The notes: generated from the sequence alone by a model not told the origin. 64,000 bases of DNA from Phycisphaera sp. (GCA_016125285.1 WGMA01000051.1:1-64000), one strand, 5' to 3'; numbered from the stretch's first letter, positions 1 through 8,269 are shown. A program made the numbers and translations.

Positions 1-266
1 CACGGCTGCGAGCGCAGCGAGACGACGCGGGATGACGCGGGATGGCGCGACCGCCCCGCGCGTCGTGATATGCGGGGGGGGGGGGGGGCAAAAAGCGCGC
101 GCCGGGGGATGTTCCCCAACCCCCCCTCCCCCCGGGGGGGAGGGGGTGGCGAAACATCCCCCGCCCCCCCCATTCTCCCCCCCCCCCCCCCCCGCATATC
201 ACGACGCGCGGGGCGGTCGCGCCATCCCGCGTCATCCCGCGTCGTCTCGCTGCGCTCGCAGCCGTG
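1..266. repeat. Giant nested palindrome with G15 and C17 homopolymer tracts
   Basis: Bases 1-88 are the exact reverse complement of bases 179-266, an 88-bp perfect inverted repeat. Base 1 pairs with 266, so the repeat may continue to the left of the window. The left arm ends in 15 G (74-88) and the right arm begins inside a run of 17 C (177-193). Two further dyads are nested in the 90-base loop: 103-113 against 153-163 (11 bp, perfect) and 122-133 against 135-146 (12 bp). There is no T tract typical of an intrinsic terminator and no gene. It could be a real extragenic palindrome or a fold-back assembly or amplification artefact; the sequence alone cannot separate these. Confidence 0.95.
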
Positions 267-331
267 GGCATGGCGGGTTATGCTGAAAGACGCGAAACCG
301 TTCATCACGAACCTGACGCGGGGTATTCAAC

Positions 332-1399
332 ATGGGTAAGTTTCTGATCCTGGTGATCATCGTGGCCGCCATCGCGGGGCTGTACTTCACGGGCAACCTG
401 CCGGGCTTCAAGCCGGCGGAGAAGCCCGCGGAGCCCGGCACGCCGACGGCCGAAGGCACGCCGACAAAGCCGACGGCGCCGGTCACCCCCCCTCCCCCCA
501 CAACGGCGGTGAAGCCGACGTCGGACCTCAACGGCGTGAAGGTGTACGCGCTGAAGCCCAACGCGTACCCGCTGAAGACCGATCCCGGCGGCGCGATCGT
601 CGACCCGAAGGAACTCAACGAGGCGCTGGCGGCGCTGGGGCTGCCGGCGGTCGAGTCGGGCGCGCCGCTGAAGGACGGGCAGTACACGTTCGACGACTAC
701 CCGCTGGGCAAGCTGCGTGTGCAGCGTTCGGACGACGGCAAGTCGATCGCGCGGATCGTCGTCGAGTCCGCCCCCACCGTGACCAGCGGCACGGCGACGC
801 TGCCCGGCTCGCGGCTCGACACGCAGCTGACCGACGCGAAGCAGATCGCCGTGACGGCGAAGCAGACCGTTGACGAGACCGACTCGGCGTATCGCGCCGC
901 ACGCGACAAGCGCTTCGAGGAGTACCTGACGCTCACGGACCGCATCAAGCTGTACGAGGCGAACAAGTCGCCGGACCTGGCCGACAAGCTGGACGAGGCG
1001 AAGATCGCGCTGGCGGACCTGGGTCCGGTGGATAAGACGGCGTTGAGCGGATACACGGCCAAGCGTGCGGCGCTGCGTGCCGAGCTGGACGTGGCGAACA
1101 AGGCGCTGGACGCGGCGGACAAGACGGTCGAGCGGCTCACGAAGCTGATGGCCGAGCGCGACAAGGAGGCCGGGGTCGTGGTCGCGAACAAGGAGAAGTA
1201 CATCCCGGACGTGACGGTGTACGTCGGTCGGCACGGCAGCCTGTACCACCGCGCGACGTGCGGTTCGCTGCACGACGAGGACCGCGTCGCGCTGCCGCTG
1301 AAGACGGCGTTGGAGAACTACAAGCCGTGTCAGATCTGCAACCCGGCGACGGCGCTGGGGTCGGGCAGGAACGAGGAAGGGACAGGCCGCGTTTTTTAA
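332..1399 (+). CDS. Membrane-anchored protein with C-terminal His/Cys (zinc-like) motif
   Basis: 355 residues; no named family recognised for the whole protein. Residues 3-20 form one hydrophobic segment, followed by a Pro/Thr/Lys-rich linker (about 28-63), so the bulk is probably outside the membrane on a flexible stalk. The centre (about 180-300) is rich in Ala, Lys, Asp and Glu and is predicted helical or coiled coil. The C-terminus has Tyr305-His306-x3-Cys310 and then Cys333-x2-Cys336 followed by Asn-Pro. This pattern resembles the short metal-binding tails seen after some thermonuclease-type or Ada-like domains, so zinc binding is an inference. The ATG at 332 is preceded by a weak purine-rich stretch (GCGGGG). 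It stands alone, downstream of the large palindrome. Confidence 0.75.
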   Translation: MGKFLILVIIVAAIAGLYFTGNLPGFKPAEKPAEPGTPTAEGTPTKPTAPVTPPPPTTAVKPTSDLNGVKVYALKPNAYPLKTDPGGAIVDPKELNEALAALGLPAVESGAPLKDGQYTFDDYPLGKLRVQRSDDGKSIARIVVESAPTVTSGTATLPGSRLDTQLTDAKQIAVTAKQTVDETDSAYRAARDKRFEEYLTLTDRIKLYEANKSPDLADKLDEAKIALADLGPVDKTALSGYTAKRAALRAELDVANKALDAADKTVERLTKLMAERDKEAGVVVANKEKYIPDVTVYVGRHGSLYHRATCGSLHDEDRVALPLKTALENYKPCQICNPATALGSGRNEEGTGRVF

Positions 1400-1422
1400 C
1401 AATTGCGAGACGGGCTTTTTGT

Positions 1423-1428
1423 TAGAAT
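1423..1428 (+). promoter_or_regulatory. Possible -10 element upstream of the CHAD gene
   Basis: TAGAAT lies in a locally AT-rich 110-base gap before the CHAD gene at 1510. No convincing -35 hexamer sits at 16-18 bp, so this is only a candidate. Confidence 0.25.
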
Positions 1429-1509
1429 CTGACAGGTTACAGTCGTCGCGGGCGCACGCGGACGGAGCCGAAGCGGAGCGACGACAGGCATTGCACAGGA
1501 TTTGACGTC

Positions 1510-2601
1510 ATGACGATCGCACGGAACGCGACGAGCCGGCGGGCCTACGCGGCGAATGTTTTGCTGGGGCACCTGGCGGACCTGCAGGCGCAGATCGCCG
1601 GGGTGCGCGAAGCCACGGACATCGAATACATCCACAAGATGCGGGTCGCCTCGCGACGCCTGCGTAACGCGCTGGCGCTGTTCGAGGACGTGATGCCGGC
1701 GAAGAAGTTCAAACGCTGGCTCAAGCAGATCAAGACGGTGACCAAGGCGCTGGGCGCGGCGCGCGACCTGGACGTGCAGATCGAGTTCGTCACCGAGTTC
1801 GACAACGACCTGAAAGCGCAGGGCGACAAGGCGCACGCGCCGGGCGTGGAGCGGCTGGTGCTGCGGCTGACGCAGCAGCGCGAGGCGGTTCAGCCGCGTG
1901 TCGTGGCGACGATGGATCGGCTGGAGTCGTCGGGCGTGCTGAAGGACATGCGTGAGGGGCTGCTGGCGATCAACGTCGCGGCGCGGGTCACCAGCGGCGA
2001 GGAGCGCGACCACCGGCTCGTCGACGACGCACGCGAGATCATCACGCTGCGGCTGGAGCAGATGCTGGCGTACGAGCCGTTCATCTACTCGCCGCAGCAC
2101 GTCGAGGAGCTGCACCAGATGCGGATCGCCGCGAAGCACCTGCGTTACACGCTCGAGGCGTACGGCCCGGCGTTCCGCAGCAAGCTGAAGTGGCAGACCC
2201 GCGTGGCCAAGCAGGTGCAGAGCCAGCTGGGCGACGTCCACGACTGCGACGTGTGGATCGACCGCCTGCCGCGGTTCATCGAGGAGGAGCGCGAGCGGCA
2301 CCACGCGTTTTTTGGTCACCTGCGCGGGTTCGCGAAGATCGAGCGCGGCATCGAGCACCTGCGCGCCGACCGCGAGGCGCGGCGCGAGCTGCTGTACAAG
2401 GATTTCGTGGCGTTCTGGGGCACGCAGGTCGACATGGGCCGGTGGCAGAAGCTGCGGTCGAGCCTGACGGGCGCCGCGTCGCCCAACGCCGTGGTCGACG
2501 CCGGGCGCAACCCCGACGACGCCGCGGGCCCGGACGGCGACGACACGGACGCGGGCGACGTGGTCGACGCGCCGAAGCAGGCCGAAGCCGACAACGCGTG
2601 A
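1510..2601 (+). CDS. CHAD domain protein
   Basis: 363 residues. CHAD domains are alpha-helical bundles with conserved basic residues that bind inorganic polyphosphate. Both diagnostic half-motifs are visible: His42-Lys-Met-Arg45 with Arg49-Arg50 in the first half and a matching His-Gln-Met-Arg near residues 201-205 in the second half, giving the expected two-fold repeat. The last 40 residues or so (about 325-363) are strongly acidic and look disordered. An AGGAT stands upstream of the ATG. The next gene, 68 bases downstream on the same strand, encodes an HD protein resembling the helical part of exopolyphosphatases, which supports a shared polyphosphate role. Family call is firm; the biological role is inferred. 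Confidence 0.92.
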   Translation: MTIARNATSRRAYAANVLLGHLADLQAQIAGVREATDIEYIHKMRVASRRLRNALALFEDVMPAKKFKRWLKQIKTVTKALGAARDLDVQIEFVTEFDNDLKAQGDKAHAPGVERLVLRLTQQREAVQPRVVATMDRLESSGVLKDMREGLLAINVAARVTSGEERDHRLVDDAREIITLRLEQMLAYEPFIYSPQHVEELHQMRIAAKHLRYTLEAYGPAFRSKLKWQTRVAKQVQSQLGDVHDCDVWIDRLPRFIEEERERHHAFFGHLRGFAKIERGIEHLRADREARRELLYKDFVAFWGTQVDMGRWQKLRSSLTGAASPNAVVDAGRNPDDAAGPDGDDTDAGDVVDAPKQAEADNA

Positions 2602-2669
2602 GGCGCCGAACGTGGAGCGATCGGGCCGGATCGGCCGATATGACAGCAAGGACGCAGGAGGCACATCGC

Positions 2670-3335
2670 ATGGACGCGATCATCACCGCGACACCACCAC
2701 GACACCGCGCCCCGCAACGGCCGATCGTGCCGGCGCGACACCCCGACGAACTCGATCCGCACCTGCGGCCGGTGTATCGACTGGCCGAGAGCTGCCTGTA
2801 CGAGGTCGGCCACACGCACCAGGTCACGCGCCTGGCGCTGCTGCTGTTCGACCAGCTGCACGGGCTGCACCGGCTCAACGCCCGCCGACGTTTTCGCCTG
2901 ACGTGCGCCGCGCTGCTGCACGACATCGGCTGGATCGAGGGCCGCAAGGGTCATCACAAGACGGCGCTGCGTTACATCCTCGAGTCGCCGCTGCTGCCGT
3001 GGGATCGGCGCGAGCGGCTGATCGTGGGGTCGATCGCGCGGTATCACCGGCGTGCGTTGCCGACGCTGCGTCACGATCACTACACGGAGCTGTCGCGGTC
3101 GGACCGGCAGGACGTGCGGGTCTTGTCAGGGATCATGCGTGTGGCCGACGGGCTGGACCACACGCACCGCTCGAACGTGCGGGACGTGGTGACCCGGGTG
3201 ACGGACGATCAGATCATCATCGGCTGTCGCGTGCGTCGCGGCGGCGCGGCCGAGGCGCGGCAGGCCCTGCGCAAGTCGGACCTGATGTGCGACCAGTTCG
3301 GCCGGTCGGTGCAGATCGAGTGGACCCCGGCGTGA
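2670..3335 (+). CDS. HD domain protein resembling the Ppx/GppA C-terminal region
   Basis: 221 residues. An HD-fold metal-dependent phosphohydrolase-like domain. Visible metal-ligand candidates are His48 and His50, the His84-Asp85 pair, His95/His96, His126 and Asp160. The order and wording (Leu-Leu-His-Asp-Ile-Gly, then Arg-Tyr-His, then Arg-Val-Ala-Asp) match the HD region of exopolyphosphatase/guanosine pentaphosphatase proteins, but the actin-like Ppx catalytic domain is absent. The start at 2670 is chosen because AGGAGG (2656-2661) lies 8 bases upstream; the frame is open further upstream but there overlaps the CHAD gene. Whether it cleaves or only binds phosphorylated substrates cannot be told from sequence. 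Confidence 0.85.
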   Translation: MDAIITATPPRHRAPQRPIVPARHPDELDPHLRPVYRLAESCLYEVGHTHQVTRLALLLFDQLHGLHRLNARRRFRLTCAALLHDIGWIEGRKGHHKTALRYILESPLLPWDRRERLIVGSIARYHRRALPTLRHDHYTELSRSDRQDVRVLSGIMRVADGLDHTHRSNVRDVVTRVTDDQIIIGCRVRRGGAAEARQALRKSDLMCDQFGRSVQIEWTPA

Positions 3336-3413
3336 CGCGCCACGCCCCGACGGGCACTAGGCAGCCACCTCCGAAAACCCTATGATGTGCACCCACTTGG
3401 GCAGGAGGTCGCT

Positions 3414-3779
3414 ATGGCTGACAAGGCATTATCGGTCGACAAGGTTAACGGCGTCGTGTGCATCTCGTTCGTCCAGCCGAATCTGGTGGACGGCGTACAG
3501 ATCGCTCAGATCGGCCAGGAGTTGACCGCCATCGTTCAGGGCGAGGAATCGCCGCGTGTCCTGCTCAACTTCAAGATGGTCGAGCACCTGTCCAGCGCCG
3601 CGATGAGCGTGCTGATCCGCGTGCACAAGGCCGTGCTCGAGGGCGGCGGGCAGATGCGTCTGGCGAACGTCAACGCGAACATCGCCGAGCTGCTGCGGAT
3701 CACCAACCTGGACCAGATCTTCAAGGTGGACGACTCGGCACGCGAAGCGTTGGAAAACCTGGGCGGCGTGGCCGACTGA
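3414..3779 (+). CDS. STAS domain protein (anti-sigma factor antagonist type)
   Basis: 121 residues, the size of a single STAS domain. The order of hydrophobic strands and the central helix motif around residues 52-70 (Val-Glu-His-Leu-Ser-Ser-Ala) match SpoIIAA-like antagonists, in which a serine at this place is phosphorylated by an anti-sigma kinase. Here the usual Asp-Ser-Ser-Gly reads Leu-Ser60-Ser61-Ala, so the phosphorylatable serine is retained in an altered setting. The start is fixed by AGGAGG at 3403-3408, 5 bases before ATG 3414; a GTG at 3387 in the same frame lacks such a site. No anti-sigma kinase or phosphatase lies nearby, so its partner is unknown. Confidence 0.88.
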   Translation: MADKALSVDKVNGVVCISFVQPNLVDGVQIAQIGQELTAIVQGEESPRVLLNFKMVEHLSSAAMSVLIRVHKAVLEGGGQMRLANVNANIAELLRITNLDQIFKVDDSAREALENLGGVAD

Positions 3780-3854
3780 TCGCCGGCGTCGCGCGGGGGT
3801 CCCCAATCCATCACAGCAATCATCGATCCGGGACGTAGCCGGTAAACTGTGCCC

Positions 3855-4496
3855 ATGCGGACACTGATCCTGTGCATCGCGCTGGCCGGGCTTTTCGTGG
3901 CGACGTACCTGATCTGGGGCGACGCCTTCGAAGAGATGCTCAGCGGCGACGAGGCCGCGGCGACGCTTCGGTCGTTCGGACGATGGGCGTGGGCGGTGGC
4001 GATCCTGCTGCTGATCAGCGACGTGCTGATGCCGGTGCCGGCCACGGCGGTGATCGCGGCGCTGGGCGTGGTTTACGGGCCGTGGCTCGGCGGGCTGATC
4101 GGCTGCGTCGGGGCGTACCTGGCTGGCGCGGTGGCGTACGGGGTGTGCCGGGCGATGGGTCGCGGCGCGGCGGTGTGGCTGATGGGTGAGGAGCAGCTCG
4201 ACAAGAGCCACACGTTCTTCGTCAAGGCTGGCGGCTGGACCGTGGCGCTGAGCCGCTGGATGATCATCCTGCCAGAGATGGTCAGCTGCCTGGCGGGGTT
4301 GACGCGGATGCCGGCGCGGCTGTACTTCACGGCGCTGGCGTGCGGCGTGGCGCCGATGTGCATGACCTACGCACACATCGGCGCGGCGGGGTCGCAGTCG
4401 TCCCGGCCGGCGCTGGCGTTGGCGATCAGCGCGGCGTTGCCGGTGCTGATCTGGCCGATCGCTCAGTATGTCGTGAAGCGTCGCGCGGCGCGGTGA
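3855..4496 (+). CDS. VTT/DedA-like (TVP38/TMEM64) membrane protein
   Basis: About 213 residues with multiple hydrophobic segments (near residues 1-18, 46-75, 80-105, 130-155 and 175-205). The segment with Val-Tyr-Gly-Pro-Trp-Leu-Gly-Gly is typical of the VTT (SNARE-associated Golgi) fold, and a second Gly/Pro-rich re-entrant region follows. Members act in the inner membrane, and some are implicated in lipid carrier or lipid flipping; the substrate here is unknown. No Shine-Dalgarno site is visible. A GTG at 3849 is an alternative start. A TAAACT at 3843-3848 sits just ahead of the ATG, which might indicate a leaderless transcript, but this is speculative. Confidence 0.82.
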   Translation: MRTLILCIALAGLFVATYLIWGDAFEEMLSGDEAAATLRSFGRWAWAVAILLLISDVLMPVPATAVIAALGVVYGPWLGGLIGCVGAYLAGAVAYGVCRAMGRGAAVWLMGEEQLDKSHTFFVKAGGWTVALSRWMIILPEMVSCLAGLTRMPARLYFTALACGVAPMCMTYAHIGAAGSQSSRPALALAISAALPVLIWPIAQYVVKRRAAR

Positions 4497-4511
4497 GGTC
4501 CGCGGCGCGAC

Positions 4512-5039
4512 TTACTTGAACATCGTGCGCTGGCCGCGGCGGATGTAGGTGTCTTTGCCGACTTCCAGGTGCGACGGCTCGAGGCCGCCGGCCATCTTCT
4601 GACGCAGGTGCACGGTGAAGCTCTTCGACTCGCCTTTGACCGTCGCGTAGCCGGTCACCTGGTACTCGCTGCCGCCGAGATCGCTGACCTCGTAGGTCGG
4701 GTCCGACGCGGCGTTCGGCGACGCGCCCGAGACGTTCGACCGCACGGCGCTGATCGCGGCGTTGACCAGCGTGCCCTTCGGCGGCATCGCCTTGACGTGC
4801 TGGATCGCCTGCTTCGGCTGCTGCTTGCCCTTGCTCGCCACGAGCACCGCCATGACGATCACGACGAGGATCACGCCGCCGGTGACGAACACCATCGGGC
4901 TGATGCCGGCCTTCTTGCGCGGCGCTCCGTACTTCGAGCCGCCGCGCGACGTCGGCGACTGCGTACCGCCCGACGGCTGGTTCGACTTCGCAGCGCCCTT
5001 CTTTGCGTACTTACCACGGCTGTAGGCCGGCTTGACCAT
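4512..5039 (-). CDS. Unknown single-pass membrane protein
   Basis: 175 residues, not recognised. The first 45 residues are basic and rich in Gly, Ser, Lys and Tyr and probably cytoplasmic. A single hydrophobic helix spans about 49-69. The rest (70-175) is a small domain, probably outside the membrane, containing a stretch of alternating polar and hydrophobic residues (about 125-150) that looks like beta-strands. CAGGAG precedes the ATG by about 12 bases on the minus strand. It lies 84 bases downstream of the beta-helix gene on the same strand, with a locally AT-richer spacer, so it may have its own promoter. No function is proposed. Confidence 0.75.
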   Translation of the reverse strand: MVKPAYSRGKYAKKGAAKSNQPSGGTQSPTSRGGSKYGAPRKKAGISPMVFVTGGVILVVIVMAVLVASKGKQQPKQAIQHVKAMPPKGTLVNAAISAVRSNVSGASPNAASDPTYEVSDLGGSEYQVTGYATVKGESKSFTVHLRQKMAGGLEPSHLEVGKDTYIRRGQRTMFK

Positions 5040-5123
5040 AATGCAACGTACTCCTGATGTGCCCGGCTACGTAGAGTCTAAACTTTACGCGGAATTCGTC
5101 GATTTGGGAAGCCGGAACTTCGC

Positions 5124-6686
5124 TCACGCGTAATTCGTGTTGTCCGACATCTTCGCGTTCGCCTCGTTGCGGATCACGCCCGGCTTGTCCGATTTGTGCG
5201 TGTTGCCCCGCACCACGTTGTTCGCCGCGGGCGATCCGGCGATGTGGATGCCGTTCGATCGCGTCACGTTGTTGACGATCGACACGTTGCGGCACGGCTG
5301 CTCGCCGGTGTTGCGATTGGCCATGACATAGATGTCGGCGATCTTGCCGGGGGTCGACACGTCGTTGCCCTCGATCAGCAGGCCGTCGATCACGCCGCAC
5401 TTGTACAGCGAGATGTAGCTGTTGATGCGGTTGTTGAGCAGCACCGCGCCGCGCAGGTCGCTGTTGCAGTGGTCCTCGTGCATGAGGCCTTCGCCGTCGT
5501 TGATGTAGTACGAGCGGTCCGCGGCCCAGTTCCGGTGGACCACGCAGTCGTTGCCTTCGAGGCGCCATCGCCAGCCGCGCATTTCCACCGCGCGGTTGTC
5601 GTTGGTCGCGGCGCCGGACGTCTTCTTGTAACCGGTGACCGTGGGTCGCCACACGTCCGGCTCGATCCGCGTGACGTTGAAGCTGCAGTCGACGCCGTCG
5701 CCGCAGAACCCGATCGACATGCGCCCGGAGTTGAACACGTAGTTGTCGCGGATGACCGTGCCCTTGCGGAAGCCGTACGGGTGCGTCTCGGGCGTGCCGT
5801 CGTTGCCGCTGCCGCCCTCGCCGCCGACGCAGAAGTGGTTGATGTACAGGCCGGGCCGGTTGTCGTAGTCGAACACGACGTCGAACGTCTCGCGCTTGCC
5901 CTTGCCGGCGTCGAGGATGAACCCCGGCTGCGTGAAGTTCGCGTCGCCCGACTTGGGCAGGCGGTTGTTGGCGATCAGCAGGTTCTCGGCGGACTTCGCG
6001 TCGATCGCCGCGTGGTGCCGCGAGGTGAATCGCTGCCACGCGTGCTGGGCGTACTTGGGGTTCGGCACGGCCGGGTCGGCCACGGCGCAGTTGGTCAGCA
6101 CGCAGCCGAAGATCACGCGGTTGGCGCCGCAGGCGTGGCCGTCGGCTTCGTCGAGGTGGATGTGCCCGCGATCGACGGCGATGTTGACCACGCCGGTGTT
6201 CGCGCCGCCCGCGGGGTTGGCGAGGTACACGCCCTTGAACGCCGCGTCGATCGGTGCGCCGTCGCCCTCGAGCAGCGGCTCGTACTTCGGGAACACCAGC
6301 TTCGTCGGCGGGTCGTAACGCTCCTCGGTGGCGCGTGTGACGACCTTCGGCTCGGCGCCGCGGAGGATCACGCCGTCGGCGATGCGGACGTGATCCTTGA
6401 ACGCGTACGTCCCGGCGGGGAAGTACGCCACGCCGCCGCCCTGCCGCGTCAGCGTCGCCTGCGCCGCGGCCAGCTTCGCGTCCCAGTCGTCGCCGGGCAT
6501 CGTGGTGACGTCGACAACGCTGCCCCACCGCAGCTTCGACGTCCAGGCGAGTTTGTAGGCGCCGAGCGGGTCGTTGGCAGGCGAAGCGTCCGCCGCGCGG
6601 AGCACGCGGACGCCGATGAGCGGCGCGGCGATTGCGGAGGTCGCGGCGATCAGCAGGCCGCGGCGGTTCAACGTGATTTCTGGCAT
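5124..6686 (-). CDS. Tat-exported right-handed beta-helix protein
   Basis: 520 residues. The N-terminus has a Tat-type signal (Arg8-Arg9 followed by a hydrophobic stretch and Ala-Ala at about 30-32). The opening region, in which a value such as the Ala-Gly-Thr-Tyr-x-Phe turn and 'GVILRG' occur (about 95-120), is typical of pectate-lyase-superfamily parallel beta-helix proteins. The remainder is a succession of short Asn/Gly/Val-rich strands (for example about 215-225, 310-330 and 470-500) that fit stacked coils. Such proteins are often polysaccharide lyases or surface-binding proteins; catalytic residues could not be assigned. AAGGA (6695-6699) lies 8 bases upstream of the start. The SGNH hydrolase gene diverges from it. 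Confidence 0.85.
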   Translation of the reverse strand: MPEITLNRRGLLIAATSAIAAPLIGVRVLRAADASPANDPLGAYKLAWTSKLRWGSVVDVTTMPGDDWDAKLAAAQATLTRQGGGVAYFPAGTYAFKDHVRIADGVILRGAEPKVVTRATEERYDPPTKLVFPKYEPLLEGDGAPIDAAFKGVYLANPAGGANTGVVNIAVDRGHIHLDEADGHACGANRVIFGCVLTNCAVADPAVPNPKYAQHAWQRFTSRHHAAIDAKSAENLLIANNRLPKSGDANFTQPGFILDAGKGKRETFDVVFDYDNRPGLYINHFCVGGEGGSGNDGTPETHPYGFRKGTVIRDNYVFNSGRMSIGFCGDGVDCSFNVTRIEPDVWRPTVTGYKKTSGAATNDNRAVEMRGWRWRLEGNDCVVHRNWAADRSYYINDGEGLMHEDHCNSDLRGAVLLNNRINSYISLYKCGVIDGLLIEGNDVSTPGKIADIYVMANRNTGEQPCRNVSIVNNVTRSNGIHIAGSPAANNVVRGNTHKSDKPGVIRNEANAKMSDNTNYA

Positions 6687-6769
6687 ATACTAAATCCTTG
6701 CGCGGGGTACGCGAAGAGATTGCCCGACAGGCGTCGAGGGTTACGGGGTTGCTTTCGCGCGGTTGCCCC

Positions 6770-6775
6770 TACAAT
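6770..6775 (+). promoter_or_regulatory. Probable -10 element for the SGNH hydrolase gene
   Basis: TACAAT, 5 of 6 to the sigma-70 -10 consensus, lies 26 bases before the start at 6802. A TTGCTT at 6749-6754 is a possible -35, but the spacer is only 15 bp, so the pairing is uncertain. Confidence 0.35.
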
Positions 6776-6801
6776 GCATCGGACACTATCCGGAGGTTTC
6801 C

Positions 6802-7596
6802 ATGCTCAGGTCGTTCGAGATATGCGTCGGTGTGCTGATGATTGGCCTCGTGGGCGCGGGGTCGTTGCGCGCCGCGGAGCCGACGTGGGCCGAGCCGATG
6901 CGGCAGGCGCACCGCAAGTTCAACGGCACGCCGATGTACGTCGCGAAGTTCGGCGACTCGATCACGTATTCGCGTGCGTTCTGGACGCCGCTGGGCTGGT
7001 CGGACCCGACGCCGTACATCCCCAACGACGATCTGCCCAAGTCGCCGCGCGGCCGGCTGTGGAAGCAGGCGATCCAGGGCGTCAACGACACCGATGCGTG
7101 CGGTTCCGGCTGGACGGTCGACCGCCTGCTGCCGGCGGCGATGCTGGCGTTGAAGTCGCACAAGCCGGAGGTCGCGCTGATCATGATCGGCACGAACGAC
7201 ATCTCCGGCGGCAAGCTGCCCGACACGTACGCCGATCAGCTCGAGCGGATCATCACCGCGTGCCTCGATCAGGGCTGCGTGCCGATCGTCAGCACGATCC
7301 CGCCGCGACGCGACCGCGCCGAGGCCGTCGCCGAGGCGAACCGCGTGATCAAGTCGCTGGCCCGCCGCTACCACATTCCGCTCGTCGACTTCCACGCCGA
7401 GATCCTCCGCCTGCGCAGCGACGACTGGGACGGCACGCTCATCAGCGAGGACGGCGTGCACCCCACCGGCGGCAAGACGCAGGACTACTCCGACGAAAAC
7501 CTGCGGAGCTGCGGCTACGCGCTGCGGACGTGGCTGAACTTCATGGCGGTCCGCGAGGTGTACTTCCGCGTGATCGCGCCGAAGGAAGCGAAGTGA
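6802..7596 (+). CDS. Secreted SGNH/GDSL hydrolase
   Basis: 264 residues. A signal peptide covers about residues 1-25 (ending near Leu-Arg-Ala-Ala). The SGNH blocks are present: Gly-Asp-Ser53 (nucleophile) with Ile-Thr after it, Gly-Thr-Asn132-Asp (oxyanion hole) and Asp217-x2-His220 (catalytic dyad partners). These enzymes are esterases or lipases; in sulfatase-rich planctomycetes they commonly remove acetyl groups from polysaccharides, which is the likely but unproved role here. GGAGG at 6792-6796 lies 5 bases before the ATG at 6802. It diverges from the beta-helix gene and ends 5 bases before the stop of the convergent tetR-type gene. Confidence 0.9.
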   Translation: MLRSFEICVGVLMIGLVGAGSLRAAEPTWAEPMRQAHRKFNGTPMYVAKFGDSITYSRAFWTPLGWSDPTPYIPNDDLPKSPRGRLWKQAIQGVNDTDACGSGWTVDRLLPAAMLALKSHKPEVALIMIGTNDISGGKLPDTYADQLERIITACLDQGCVPIVSTIPPRRDRAEAVAEANRVIKSLARRYHIPLVDFHAEILRLRSDDWDGTLISEDGVHPTGGKTQDYSDENLRSCGYALRTWLNFMAVREVYFRVIAPKEAK

Positions 7597-7601
7597 GCTG
7601 A

Positions 7602-8252
7602 TCAGCCGTTCGCCGCGGGGGCGGCTTCGGCGTCGGGCATGTACTGGCGGATCAGCGTGTCGATCATCGGCATCACCTGTTTCGCCGCGTCGTTGCGTCC
7701 GTAGGTCTGACGCACGATCAGCGTCCCCTCGAACATCGTGACGTAGGCGTCGGCGAACGGGTCGGGGTCCATCGCGCCGGCCTGCAGCGCGAGCTCTCGG
7801 ACGTGGGCGCGGAACGCCAGCTTGTGCGCCGCCGCGGCCTTGTGCACGGGGTCGTTGGGGTTGGGGAACTCCGCGGCGGTGTTCAGGAAGATGCAGCCGT
7901 GGAAGTCCGGCTCGTTGAACCAGCGGTCGAGGACCTGGAAGTAGGCGCGCAGCTGACCCCGCGGACACTCGCCGGCGATCATCTTGACGGCGCGGTCCCA
8001 CGCGCGGCGTTCGTACTTGTCGCGCCACTCCACCGCGGCGACCATCAGTTCCGTCTTGCTGGTGAAGTGCTTGTAGAACGTCGTCTTCGAAACGCCCGCC
8101 TCGGCGATCACGCGGTCGAGGCCGGTGGCGTTGAACCCGTGTCGATAGAACAGCTCGATCGCGACCGCGACGAGGCGATCGCGCCCCTGCTTGGGGATCT
8201 CGGGCGCGCCGAGGAGGTCGGCGGCGGTCGGATCGGCGTCGGAATGGCTCAT
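7602..8252 (-). CDS. TetR family transcriptional regulator
   Basis: 216 residues. The N-terminal helix-turn-helix of TetR regulators is clear at about 24-70, with the wording Phe-Tyr-Arg-His-Gly-Phe followed by Gly-Val-Ser-Lys-Thr-Thr-Phe-Tyr-Lys-His-Phe. The C-terminal ligand domain (about 75-205) resembles that of regulators with an AcrR-like core. It is transcribed away from the OsmC-type gene across a 155-base spacer that contains a perfect inverted repeat at 8270-8290. The arrangement strongly suggests that it represses itself and osmC. The inducing ligand cannot be read from the sequence; OsmC partnership suggests a thiol-reactive or peroxide-type stress. Confidence 0.93.
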   Translation of the reverse strand: MSHSDADPTAADLLGAPEIPKQGRDRLVAVAIELFYRHGFNATGLDRVIAEAGVSKTTFYKHFTSKTELMVAAVEWRDKYERRAWDRAVKMIAGECPRGQLRAYFQVLDRWFNEPDFHGCIFLNTAAEFPNPNDPVHKAAAAHKLAFRAHVRELALQAGAMDPDPFADAYVTMFEGTLIVRQTYGRNDAAKQVMPMIDTLIRQYMPDAEAAPAANG

Positions 8253-8269
8253 GCGGTCATTAGCGCGTG

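Noticed and set aside
1-330. Possible CRISPR or phage attachment site in the palindrome region
   Set aside because: No repeat-spacer periodicity, integrase or tRNA is present.
232-687. Minus-strand open frame next to the palindrome
   Set aside because: It overlaps the plus-strand membrane protein and shows no motif.
2190-2669. N-terminal extension of the HD protein
   Set aside because: It overlaps the CHAD gene in another frame and is Arg/Ala-rich, while AGGAGG marks the start at 2670.
5196-7601. 801-residue open frame on the plus strand opposite the beta-helix gene
   Set aside because: Composition is Val/Ala/Arg-biased and it crosses the SGNH gene in another frame; no start site or domain.
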